This document shows, piece by piece, positions 1 through 11,230 of a DNA stretch of 64,000 nt. Numbering within the stretch: the stretch's first letter is position 1; every line of letters begins with the position of its first letter. The notes under the pieces are model-generated. The model ran no database searches and was not told the origin of the DNA. It worked only from the letters and a program-made list of their open reading frames with translations. A program made the translations under genes and the position numbers. The stretch is from Aquarana catesbeiana (lineage: Eukaryota; Chordata; Amphibia; Anura; Ranidae): positions 327,534,300 to 327,598,299 of the forward strand of contig NC_133327.1 in NCBI RefSeq assembly GCF_042186555.1, read 5' to 3'.

Positions 1-1256
1 CAGGCACTTCTAAAAACACCCCCGCCGCTGTAATTCACATGCCGATGCCCAACAAGGGTGCCGGACAGCTGAATAGGGGGCGGCAGCAGCGACAATAGAT
101 AGATTCATGCAATGCATGAATCTGTCTATTGAAGATTGACAGGTGCAATGGACGCACCGCCACTGCCCAGTTGTATTTCCCCTGGGTGGGGAAATCCCAC
201 CATGTTTTACATTATACATTCCTATACACTGTGTGCCCTATAAAAAGGAGGTGGGCATTAAGGGACAGAGTGGTGTGCAGGCAATTTGTTTTATTTTTTG
301 TGTGCATTACTGGGCACTTTCACCCCTTTCCTTCCCAGGCCAATTTTCAGCTTTCAGCGCTGTCACACTTTCAATGACAATTGCGCGGTCATGCAACGCT
401 GTTCACACAAATAGAGCTTTCTTTTGGTGGTATTTATTCACGACTCAGTTTTTTTATTTTTTGCGATATAAGCGGAAAAAAAGAGCGGAAATTTGGAAAA
501 AAAAACAATATTTTCTTCTTTCTATTTTAAAAGAAATCCAATAAAATCTAATTTTGTCATAAATGTAAGCCAAAATGTATTCTGCTACATGTCTTTGGTA
601 AAAAAATCATGTTAAGTGTATAATAATTGGTTTGTGTGATCACGGACATATGTACGCAGATGATCATGCACAGATGTGATCACGGACATATGTGTGCAGA
701 TGATCATTGGGACATATGATTTTACTGTTACATATGTGGGGGACAGGTTTTTTTACTGTGTGGGGACATGTGTGTGGGGACTTTGTGTGTTTACATTGTT
801 TTGGGACATGTGTGGGGACAGTAGGCTGGTGATCAATGTGTAAAAAGCTGTAAAAAACAGCTCATACTCACTGATCACTGGCCGGCTGCAGAGATCCGCT
901 CTCCTCTCCGACAACTTCCGTGTGAGGAGAGGAGAGCCAATTGCCTAGAAAACGGCTCTCTATTTACATCACATGATGGCTGTGATTCCACACAGCCGTC
1001 ATGTGATCAGGAGGGCCAATCACAGAGCCCTATGTGCTTTTATATGTGTCTTATCTATATATAATGCACTCTTTAAATGTGCTTTAAAATGCATGGTTTT
1101 CCATTTTATGAACAAGAAAATAATGATGTTATGCTGTTGGGCTGGTATAATAATGCTATGGGGCTGGTATGACATTTTTTCCAGGGCTGGTTTTCATTCC
1201 CAGTCCAGCCCTGGTGTATTGTGTATATATATGCATCCCAGGTGTTGTATATATAT
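1..1256. repeat. Non-autonomous DNA-transposon-like sequence, no gene
   Basis: No convincing coding region is visible. The stretch contains GTG/TGTG-rich segments at 630-830, a GC-richer palindrome-prone part at 880-1015, and a short inverted repeat at 1182-1213 (CCAGGGCTGG / CCAGCCCTGG). Phrases around 340-400 and 540-600 resemble parts of 45,500-45,640, which suggests a dispersed family. The 3' end is a short TA tract into which the LTR element has inserted. The superfamily cannot be assigned because the left end lies outside the window. Confidence 0.45.
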
Positions 1257-2134
1257 TGTGGCAGAGCAAGGCTCTGTCACTATGAAAATGGGGTTAAAGT
1301 GGACACAGAGTCTGCATATTGTCTGAGTGCAGAGCTACAGAGTGTAGGTTTGAGGTGGAGAGAACTGCTCTGGCAGTTTTCTCCAGGTTTTGCTAGTTCC
1401 TTATGGGGCTCTGTAGTTTGGAGATCCTTCAGAGTCTTGGGTGGGACGGGATCTCCAACCCTGTGTCCGGGTCTTGTGGACAGCCAGCAGGGTGTGTGCC
1501 CAGGTGCACACAGCCCATATAACGAGGGACTGGTGAGAGCAGAAAGGGTGGAGGAAGGTGAAGTTGGAGCAGTGGCTGCTAGTAACTGTCTCTGTGTGAG
1601 AACAGATGCTGTGTGCGTTGAAGGGCTTCAAAGCTATGTGCGTCCAAGGAGCCAGATGCTGTGTGCGTTGAAGGGCTTCAAAGCTATGTGCGTCCAAGGA
1701 GCCAGATGCTGTGTGCGTTGAAGGGCTTCAAAGCTGTGTGCGTCCAGGGAGCCAGAAGCTGTGTGCATTGAAGGGCTGTAAAGCTGTGTGCGTCAAAGGA
1801 GCCAGAAGCTGTGTGCATTGAAGCTCTTGAAACTGTGTGTGACCAAGGAGCCTAAGACTGTGTGCATCCAAGCAGCTTGTTTGAGGGGCCTGTTCCCTAT
1901 AGCAGCAATACTGCTGAAGAGTAGCCAGGTGGGCTAGCATTTTCATTTGGATTTTCTATTGTATTTACTTGCTGAAGCTTGGACCCCTGCGTGGGATTCC
2001 TGGATGGACTTTTGTTGTTTTTTCCTTTAATAAACGTGGGCTACCAGGCCCTTAACTATAAATGCCTCTCTGATGTGGACTCACTGCACTAAAACGCATC
2101 TATCCACTTGAGCTGAACAATCCCCAATGTCACA
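1257..2134 (+). repeat. 5' LTR, 878 bp
   Basis: Starts TGTGGCAGAG and ends ...TGTCACA. It contains about five tandem 50-bp units between 1603 and 1850 (core GATGCTGTGTGCGTTGAAGG), possibly U3/R enhancer-like repeats, and a polyadenylation signal AATAAA at 2029-2034. The 3' LTR has the same features at a constant offset of 4285 bp, so no indel separates the two copies. Confidence 0.9.
2029..2034 (+). promoter_or_regulatory. LTR polyadenylation signal AATAAA
   Basis: AATAAA lies about 100 bp before the end of the 5' LTR and recurs at 6314-6319 in the 3' LTR, where it would serve as the functional signal for the element transcript. Confidence 0.7.
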
Positions 2135-2136
2135 AG

Positions 2137-2155
2137 TGGTGGAGAATGCGGGCAT
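2137..2155 (+). promoter_or_regulatory. Primer-binding site matching tRNA-Ala
   Basis: TGGTGGAGAATGCGGGCAT starts two bases after the 5' LTR. It is the reverse complement of the CCA end and acceptor/T-arm side of vertebrate tRNA-Ala genes that end GCCCGCATTCTCCA. The match is 19 bases with no mismatch as far as I recall that tRNA. Position and match together support minus-strand priming by tRNA-Ala. Confidence 0.8.
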
Positions 2156-2266
2156 GTAGACGGTTGAATCTAGGTCCTTGCTCCATGGTGAGTCGCATCA
2201 GGAACTACTGCTAGCTGTGTGTGGCAGCCAGGCGAACAGCATTGCACAGAAGTTTGATGGACTGTG

Positions 2267-2380
2267 TTGCATGCAGGTTGTGTACCTGTGAAAGGAGAAT
2301 CGCATATTTTTTCTCTCCATGTTGCATGCAGGTTGTGTACCTGTGAAAGGAGAATCACATATTTTTTTTCTCTCTGCTGT
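2267..2380 (+). repeat. Two leader direct repeats, about 57 bp each
   Basis: The block beginning GTTGCATGCAGGTTGTGTAC and running through CTGTGAAAGGAGAATC plus a T-run occurs twice in tandem in the leader between the primer-binding site and the ORF. It may be a packaging or dimerisation segment, or only a local duplication. Confidence 0.7.
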
Positions 2381-5300
2381 GAAGTGTGTTGCAAGTTGCT
2401 GTGTGTAAGACAGCAAGCATGGGGCGTTCAAAACAGAAAAAGGAAGCAATCCTTGCTGAAGCAAGGGAAAGGGTTCTATGGCTAGAGGGTATTTCACCAC
2501 ATGCCCCAGCCACGCCAGAGAATTTTTCCAAGTGTGAAATTTCTGTGACCTGGGGTAAATTAATCATGTCATCCCCAGTTAAAAAGGAAGTGAAAGAAGT
2601 TTCCCCTGGCAACAGGAAGCCAGGTGGACAACAGCGTGTGAAAAAGAGGAATATGGTCATCTGTGGAAGCAATGTCCAGGCCAACAGGGATGTCAGGGAT
2701 CCAAGGAGTCTGTCTGCTGATGGTCATGACCAGTGGTATCCTGTGGCAACAGAGAGCCAGTCATTAAGGAGATTCCAAGAAAGTAAAGTTCAGCTACCAG
2801 TACCGTGCTTGGAATGTGGTCAAGTGGGGCATGGAATTTTTACTTGCCCAAGGTTCTGGAACAACGCTGAAGAGTCTGGAAAGGCTGCAGTGTTGTCCTG
2901 TGGCCACACAGAGGAAGTAGCTGGTATGGATGCAGCTGAGAGACAGCGCACTCAAGTGAAGGGTATGATGTCAGCCACTGAAAATGGTAAGACTGTTTCA
3001 GTTTGTGGGACTGAACCTAGTGACATGGGAGTGTGTCCAGCAGGAAGATCCGCAGTGCAAATGGACATAGACTTGCTGCAGTGTGCTACCCGGAGCAGTG
3101 GGGAGGCACTTGGTGAGGACCAGCTGACAGCAAGGTTAAAGACTCAAATGAACATGGGAACTATGCATGTGCCTGCTATAATCCAGCAGAGTGCTGGAGA
3201 GGTTAAACTAGGGGTGACCAAAACTGTTATTGTGCCATGTTCCCTAGTGACAGGTGCTGCAGAGTTGCCCAGGGAAACTTCAGAGGAGCTTGCAGTGACG
3301 GAGCAGAGAGTTTCCCAGGTTAGCTATGGAGCTGCCCAAGGAGGAAAGAGTTCCCCTTTAAAGATAGAGGGTGATGTGAGGAGAGGCTCACAGGCTGTGG
3401 TTGGTAATAGACAATCCACAAAAGTAGCAGTTATGTCTATACGTAATGAAAATTATGATGGTTATGCTGACAAATATGTTACTGTTGGCAAATGTGATGG
3501 TATTGGTGATAATGACATTGAAAAATGTGTTCCCTTTAATGTCATGTCTGAAAATGTTGGAAATGTGTTCACTGCCAATGATGGGAGTAGGATATCTCCC
3601 ATGACAACCAGAAGCGCAGGCTTGTCCATGGGAGTCTCGTGGGGTCTCCATGTGTTGGAGCCAGAGGTTTTCCAGGATGGCTGTGGTGCTACTCTGGTGA
3701 AACAAAGGAAGACTGAGTCACACAGTGAGAGTGTGCGGGCGCAGCCCCACAACCCTAAGTGTAACCCTGGTGTCAAGGGGTTAATTCAGCCAGCAAAAGC
3801 TGAAAGTGCAGAGCTGTGTGTGTCAGTAGCGCCCCCAGAGCAGGTAGGGCAAAAGCATGTATTACAGCCTGCCTTGTCAGATGATGTGTGCACCCAAAGG
3901 GATATGTATAGAAATGACACAGGTGATGTTTTGGCTAGTGAATCCCAGGTTCCTGTGGGGCCTTCTAGAGTAGGTGATGGAACCACAATAGACTGGGATA
4001 ATTGGTATGAGAATGCAATCGCAATATTAAATAATGTGGTGGACATAACACCTGCTATGCCCAATGGAGGGATCGCAGATCGGCTGGTGCTCAAGGACAC
4101 GTTTGTCCCTGCGAAGGTTAATGCCCTCCAGTCTGAAGGAACTGTTCAGGGTGCTGGCAAAGCAGATGTGTTGTCCACAGCCCCACAGCTCAAGTGTGAA
4201 GGTGACAATGTGACTTATAATGACCTGCAGTGGCTCACTGACACTGGTACAGAAGGGAAAAGTGTGAGACATGTGTCTGACAGCGCTCCAGGGGAGCAAC
4301 AGGCTGTGATGAGGGGTACCTCCAAGGAGTTGGAGGTCTCTTCAAATGTCTCAACCTCACAAGCTGCAGTGGATGAGCCCCTCCATGTCTTGGACAGGGA
4401 AAAAGACCTTAGAAAGGTCTGGTATTTAGACATTGGATGTTTAGAGATGACAAAAACCTTACTTGAAATGCTGGAGTTGGTAAAAACGCACTCACTGTAC
4501 ACTTGGGTGTCTCCACCACAGTCGGACCAGGTGGTGCTGCGTAGTACCCATGGGTGGAGCCAGGTGGTACAGGCTGTGCTGGGAAGCCTTGATCGAGAAT
4601 GGTATTGGTGGGACCAATGCTTATTAACAGTGTGGCAGATAGTCTTGAGGTTCTCTGAGAGGGTGCTCCCAGTTACTGAGTGGTATGGAAGGTGCCCAGG
4701 AGAACTGTTGGAGACATCAAAGGTCTCTCCGGCTGGTGTAGTGACTATAAACATCTCTGCTGGTGTGGTCCGAGGTGCGGCTGAGCAGTGGTCAATAGAG
4801 GGCGTGGATACTGTTTCACCCGCTAAACCTCATGAGAAGGTAGGGCCCAAAATAGACGCAGCACTAGCAGAGATGCTTTCTATCACTCAGAAAGAGGTAC
4901 AACTTAAAGTACCCGGAGACACTGTAAAGGAAAGTGCTAATGTTGGTTGCTGCAACAATGTAATGTGTACATCAGAAAGAAGTAGTTTGTGCTTGGATCA
5001 GTGTCATTTGTTAGATCAGTTACCCATGGAGTGTTGGACAACAGGTGAGGTGAAGCTGTGCTATGGACCCTTGGGGTGTAATCGCTTGCCTGTGTTTTGT
5101 CCCTCCTCAGGTCTGGTCCTAACAAGTACTGAGATAGATGGCACTGATTGTGTTCGACAGGATGTCATTGAAATGTATGATCTGCTAATGTTTGGTGCTG
5201 TTAAAATTGATGTGGTTGCCGTGGGTAACCAGAGAGAGGTTTTTGAACCTGAAAGTACTGTGGTGAAAGATAAAACTGACTTCTGTAAGCTGAAAGGTAG

Positions 5301-5541
5301 GATCAGGGAAGGCAGAGTTCCCCCAAGAGAGGAGAGTATGCTCAGGAACCCCAAGAGAAGAGAGGGAAGGCAGAGTATACGGAATTATAGGACCCTGTTA
5401 AGATCCAAGGTGGGACGTACCTGGAAGCACACCCGAAAAAAGGGTTGGGCCTACGTGGCTGATGGCCAGCACAGAAGTGTCCCAACTGCTATGGTGGGTG
5501 CAGGTGTTTCTCCCTCCGGATCGAAACAAGAGGGGGGGGTA

Positions 5542-6555
<1,014 letters not shown>

Positions 6556-6704
6556 TGTATTCAGTTTAGCTAGATCCGTTCCTGTTATTATCTTCCTACT
6601 GACAGGCAGGCTTGTGTTGTTACAGTATTTACAGCTACCTGAAGAAAATTGCTGGTGTTCTTCTGATCCTATTAGTACCACAGTCAGGCAGCTAGACTAT
6701 TTAC

Positions 6705-7480
6705 AGTTAGTGTAGTGCGTCCTCCTCACAGTGTTCAGCTAAAGCTACAAGTTAGTTTAGTGTGACCTCTGCACAGTGTTCAGCTAAAGCTACAAGTTAA
6801 TGTAGTGTGTCCTCCTCACAGTGTTCAGCTAAAGCTACAAGTTAGTGTAGTACGACCTCTGCACAGTGTTCAGCTAAAGCTACAAGTTAGTGTAGTGCGT
6901 CCTCTGAACAGTGTTCATCTAAAGCTACAAGTTAGTGTAGTGCACAGTGTTCAGCTAAAGCTACAAGTTAGTGTAGTGCGTCCTCCTCACAGTGTTCAGC
7001 TAAAGCTACAAGTTAGTGTATTGTGACCTCTGCACAGTGTTCAGCTAAAGCTACAAGTTAATGTAGTGCGTCCTCCTCACAGTGTTCAGCTAAAGCTACA
7101 AGTTAGTGTAGTGCGACCTCTGAACAGTGTTCATCTAAAGCTACAAGTTAGTTTAGTGCACAGTGTTCAGCTAAAGCTACAAGTTAGTGTAGTGCGTCCT
7201 CCTCACAGTGTTCAGCTAAAGCTACAAGTTAGTGTAGTGCGACCTCTGCACAGTGTTCAGCTAAAGCTACCTGTAGAAGGTTGGTGGTGTTTTCCTGATC
7301 CTATCACTACCACAGGCAGCTACATCATTTACACGTTAGTCTAGTGCGACCTCTGCACAGTGTTCAGCTAAAGCTATCTGTAGAAGGTTGGTGGTGTAGT
7401 GCGTCCTCTGCACAGTGTTCAGCTAAAGCTACAAGTTAGTGTAGTGCGACCTCTGCACAGTGTTCATCTAAAGCTACCTG
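6705..7480 (+). repeat. Minisatellite, about 44-bp unit
   Basis: About 15 imperfect copies of CAGTGTTCAGCTAAAGCTAC followed by AAGTTAGTGTAGTGCG and CCTCTGCA or CCTCCTCA. Two units lack a segment (near 6940 and 7160). It lies 5' of the hAT N-terminal coding part and explains the repetitive peptides read here. Confidence 0.9.
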
Positions 7481-7551
7481 TAGAAGATTGATGGTGTTCT
7501 CATACTACAGGCAGGCAGTTGATTTTGCTGGCTTCTGCATCAGTATGTATG

Positions 7552-7552
<1 letters not shown>

Positions 7553-7590
<38 letters not shown>
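7553..7590. repeat. TA/GTAT microsatellite
   Basis: Short GTAT and TA run just upstream of the copy A coding part. Confidence 0.9.
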
Positions 7591-7598
<8 letters not shown>

Positions 7599-7638
7599 CC
7601 CAGCTTAGTGCAGCTACATCTCACTGCAGGCCATTAGT

Positions 7639-8152
7639 ATGTCTGGAAGGCCAACAAGGAGAGGCAGACAGTCACAAGCCAATAAAAGAGGGCAAGCAGG
7701 CTCTGTGTATAGAGGCAACAGTGCTGGCTGGAGATGGTGCATCCTCATCAGCACGTGGCCGTGGGACACACCTGGCTTTTTTTTCGGCAGCTGGCCGTGT
7801 TGAGCCGCAACATGCGGAAGACTTGGTCGAGTGGATGACCAGGCCATCCTCATCCTCCTTATGCTCTCTCACCCATGCTCAGGGTACTTTGTCTGGCAAA
7901 GCAGCTGCCAACGCGGCCTCTTCCCTTGGCTTAATGGCATCAGTGACTCCTTCCCTAGCCCCACCATGTCCTCCTGAGGAGTCCCTCGAACTGTTTGATC
8001 ACAGTGTTGGGTACATGCTCCAGGAGGATGCCCAGTGTTTAGAAGGCTCTGATGATGATACTGAGCTAGATGAAGCCAGTAACGTGAGCACGGACAGAGG
8101 GGGTGCCCAAGAAGGACAGCAATCTGGCAGTCATGCTCCCCCTGCTTCATAA
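7639..8152 (+). pseudogene. hAT transposase N-terminal fragment (copy A)
   Basis: Opens MSGRPTRRGRQSQANKRGQ, matching copy B at 11,231 (MSGRPPRRGRRSQATKRGQ), then shifts frame near 7,725 into a Ser/Ala/Glu-rich stretch ending SHAPPAS-stop. The BED finger and RNase-H-like core are absent. It continues into sequence that corresponds to the end of the transposase gene, so this is a deletion derivative that cannot encode transposase. Confidence 0.7.
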
Positions 8153-8329
8153 AAATGAATCAGTCTTGGATCACCACCAACTACCAAGCACCTGATGCTG
8201 ATGTAACCGAATACATTTTTTTGAAATGTCAGATCCCTTCAAAGACTGCCTATGCTGATGCTGAGTGACTATCCTGTTATACTGAGTAATTATCCTCTTC
8301 CTCCTCAATGATCATGATGATAGCTTGTA

Positions 8330-9060
8330 AGAACATTTTTGGTTCTGGGTACCGCCAGTCCCGCCACCAGTGCCTAAGGCCCAATTTTTCAGCCCCTGTT
8401 TTACAGGGGCATGTAATTACAATTTTTCATGCAATTCTTTGCAGCAGGGCTAGTTCCTGCGCTCCAACTAGAGTATCTGTGAGGAGTTGCAGTGTTGTGG
8501 CACCAGCACCAGTGCCTAAGGCCCAATTTTTCAGCCCCTGTTTAACAGGGGCATGTAATTACAATTTTTGATGCAATTCTTTGCAGCAGGACTAGTTCCT
8601 GCGCTCCAACTAGAGCAACTGTGAGGGGTTCCAGTGTTGTGGCACCACCACCACCACCAAAGGCCCAATTTTTCTGCCCCTGTTGAACAAGGGCATGTAA
8701 TTAAAATTCTTGATCTAATATTTCACAGCAGGGCCCGTTTCTGCGCCCACCAAGAGTATCTGTGAAGACTTACAGTGTTGTGGCACCAGCACCACCACCA
8801 CCACCAAAGGCCCAATTTTTCTGCCCCTGTTCAACAGGGGCATGTAATTACAATTCTTGATCTAATATTTCACAGCAGGGTCCGTTTCTGTGCCCACCAA
8901 GAGTATCTGTGAGGACTTACAGTGTTGTGGCACCAGCACCACCACCAAAGGCCCAATTTTTCTGCCCCTGTTCAACAGGTGCATGTAATTACAATTCTTG
9001 ATCTAATATTTCACAGCAGGGCCCTGTGAGGGCTTATAGTGTTGTGGCCACAACAACACC
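8330..9060 (+). repeat. Five 3' repeats with hairpins, about 130-145 bp each
   Basis: Each unit holds AAGGCCCAATTTTTC, a perfect or near-perfect hairpin CCCCTGTTNAACAGGGG, GCATGTAATTACAATT, a (T)TTCACAGCAGGGCC segment and a CACCACCA tract. Hairpins fall near 8395, 8536, 8678, 8824 and 8966. Similar arrays follow copies B and C, so they belong to the element. Confidence 0.85.
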
Positions 9061-9109
9061 TAAGGCCCAAATTTCTGCTGAGTATATAGGCAGGCCCCTA
9101 CTTTCAAAC

Positions 9110-9480
9110 ATCCAACTTACAAACGACTCCTACTTGCAAACGGAAGGAGACAACAGGAAGTGAGATGAAATTCTCTCCTATAAGAGTTATTATGGGAAAA
9201 ACTTTTCTCCTTTCCACTGATGCTTTATCACCAATCCTTGTTTTACAAAAAACCCCAAATTTTCAAAAAACATTTGTCATTGGGACAAAAAGTGAGGTGA
9301 AATCTTCTGAAGAGGAGCACAGACAGCAAAACAAATGTCACAGGGGTGATAACCCTTCCCTAGGTTTTCCAAAAAGCTTAAAATAGATTTTTTGGCTGTA
9401 GCTAAACACGTTAAAAATGTACCAGTTCAAAATTACAAACAGATTCTACTTAACAACAAAGCTACAGTCCCTGTCTTGTT
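9110..9480. other. No gene seen
   Basis: Moderately AT-rich sequence with no recognisable coding or repeat structure beyond a short open frame without features. It separates the copy A hairpin repeats from the conserved terminal block. Confidence 0.5.
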
Positions 9481-9970
9481 TGCACCGCCTGCATACTGCT
9501 GTTCAGAGTATATAGGGCCTGGGGGCCCCACACCTTTCCTTTTTTAATTTGGGTGCGGGGTTCCCCTTAATATCCATACAAGACTCAAAGGGCCTGGTAA
9601 TGGACTTGGGGGTACCCATGCCGTTTGTCTCACTGATTTTCATCCATATTGCCAGGACCCAACATTACATTAAAGCCACAAGCAGTTTTAAATGAGTTTT
9701 TTCCTTTAAAAATGACATTTTGTGCAGGGACTGTTCTAAGCACGGGAAACACGCACCACTTTACAGGCATACTATAGACACCCCCCAGGTACGATATTTA
9801 AAGGAATATTTCCCTTTTTTTTTTTTTTTTTTTTTTTACTTTAAGCATCATTAAAATCACTGCTCCCGAAAAAACGGCCTTTTTTAAAACTTTTTTTTGC
9901 ATTGATACATGTTCCCTGGGGCAGGACCCGGGTTCCCAAACCCTTTTTAGGACAATACCTATACAATACT
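9480..9970 (+). repeat. Conserved hAT 3' terminal block
   Basis: Closely matches 26,830-27,295 downstream of copy C (GTGCGGGGTTCCCCTTAATA, CATACTATAGACACCCCC, CAGGACCCGGG). A reversed relative lies at 60,600-60,840. A T-run at 9818-9836 is internal. It is probably the 3' non-coding end of the hAT family. Confidence 0.65.
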
Positions 9971-10130
9971 TTTTAGGAAACTACAGTGACTTCTAGGTGT
10001 TCATCCGTTTGCAGAACAGCGAAAATTATGGGGTATTCGCGGAAAATTCTTACGCCTGAGGAATGCCCCATAATGCTGCTAGATCGCAGTGCATTGCTGT
10101 ATGATGATTGGCTACTTCAGGCGGTGTATT

Positions 10131-10132
<2 letters not shown>

Positions 10133-10226
<94 letters not shown>
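10133..10226. repeat. (TA)n microsatellite
   Basis: About 47 TA units. Confidence 0.95.
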
Positions 10227-10228
<2 letters not shown>

Positions 10229-10514
10229 ATCTGGCCGATACGGATATGAACAATTAGACTTACCACAAGACTTACAACATGAAATGGACCTGAAGTGTTC
10301 CCTGGTCTGACGGTCGGTATACCAAAATAAGGGGGAATACCCTAGATTAGAAATGAATATTTTGTGAAGAGAAATGAATTTGAGAAATGCCCTGAAAAGG
10401 GGATGGGAGGGTGGGTACCGCGCACAGGAAACCGACAAAGACCACAGGCGAGCGGGCTCCTCCCATAAATTCAGGCCACCATACTGGCCTTCCTACATAT
10501 ATACAGACAGTCTA

Positions 10515-10516
<2 letters not shown>

Positions 10517-10588
<72 letters not shown>
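10517..10588. repeat. (TA)n microsatellite, first of a duplicated pair
   Basis: A TA run preceded by ATACAGACAGTCTA and followed by CTCTGCAGCATCCAGTGTAG. The same arrangement repeats at 10,684-10,760, so a segment of about 170 bp is duplicated in tandem with a shorter TA run in the second copy. Confidence 0.9.
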
Positions 10589-10693
10589 TCTGCAGCATCC
10601 AGTGTAGCCTATATCTATATTCTACAGTGCATTCCGTGATGTACTATTTCTAATATACTTCAGGCAGTGTATTTGATATATATATATACAGAC

Positions 10694-10695
10694 AG

Positions 10696-10740
<45 letters not shown>
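10694..10740. repeat. (TA)n microsatellite, second of the pair
   Basis: Second TA run with the same flanks as 10,517-10,588. Confidence 0.9.
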
Positions 10741-10741
<1 letters not shown>

Positions 10742-10779
10742 TCTGCAGCATCCAGTGTAGCCTATATCTATTTTCTACA

Positions 10780-11200
10780 GTGCATTCCGTGGTGTACTGC
10801 TACTACTACTTTTCTGGTGGTGTGCACATTACACACTAAAGTGCAGACGTAGTGCAGTTGCTACTACACTTCTGGTGGTATACACAGTACACAATACAGT
10901 GCAGCCGTAGTGCAGTTGCTACTACTTTTCTGGTGGTGTACACAGTACACAATACAGTGTAGCCGTAGTGCAGTTACTACTGCACTTCTGGTTGTGTACA
11001 CACTACACAATACAGTGCAGCCATAGTGCAGTTGCTACTACACTTCTGGTGGTGTACACATTACATAATACACTGCAGCTGTAGTGCAGTTGCAACTACA
11101 CTTCTGGTGGTGTACACAGTACACAATACAGTGCAGCCGTAGTGCAGTTGCTACTACTTTTCTGGTGGGTGTACACAGCACACAGTACACAATACAGTGC
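10780..11200 (+). repeat. Minisatellite, about 60-bp unit
   Basis: Six to seven units of CTGGTGGTGTACACAGTACA, CAATACAGTGCAGCCGTAG and TGCAGTTGCTACTAC, lying directly 5' of the copy B start codon. Copy A has a different minisatellite in the equivalent place, so the 5' repeat turns over quickly. Confidence 0.85.
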
Positions 11201-11230
11201 AGTATGGTGTTGCCAAACAAAGTATACATC

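Noticed and set aside
3388..5354. Several antisense ORFs of 90-179 codons
   Set aside because: Shadows of the long LTR-element ORF; no motifs.
6705..7480. CRISPR-like regular direct repeats
   Set aside because: The unit is fully tandem with no unique spacers, lies in vertebrate DNA and belongs to a transposon.
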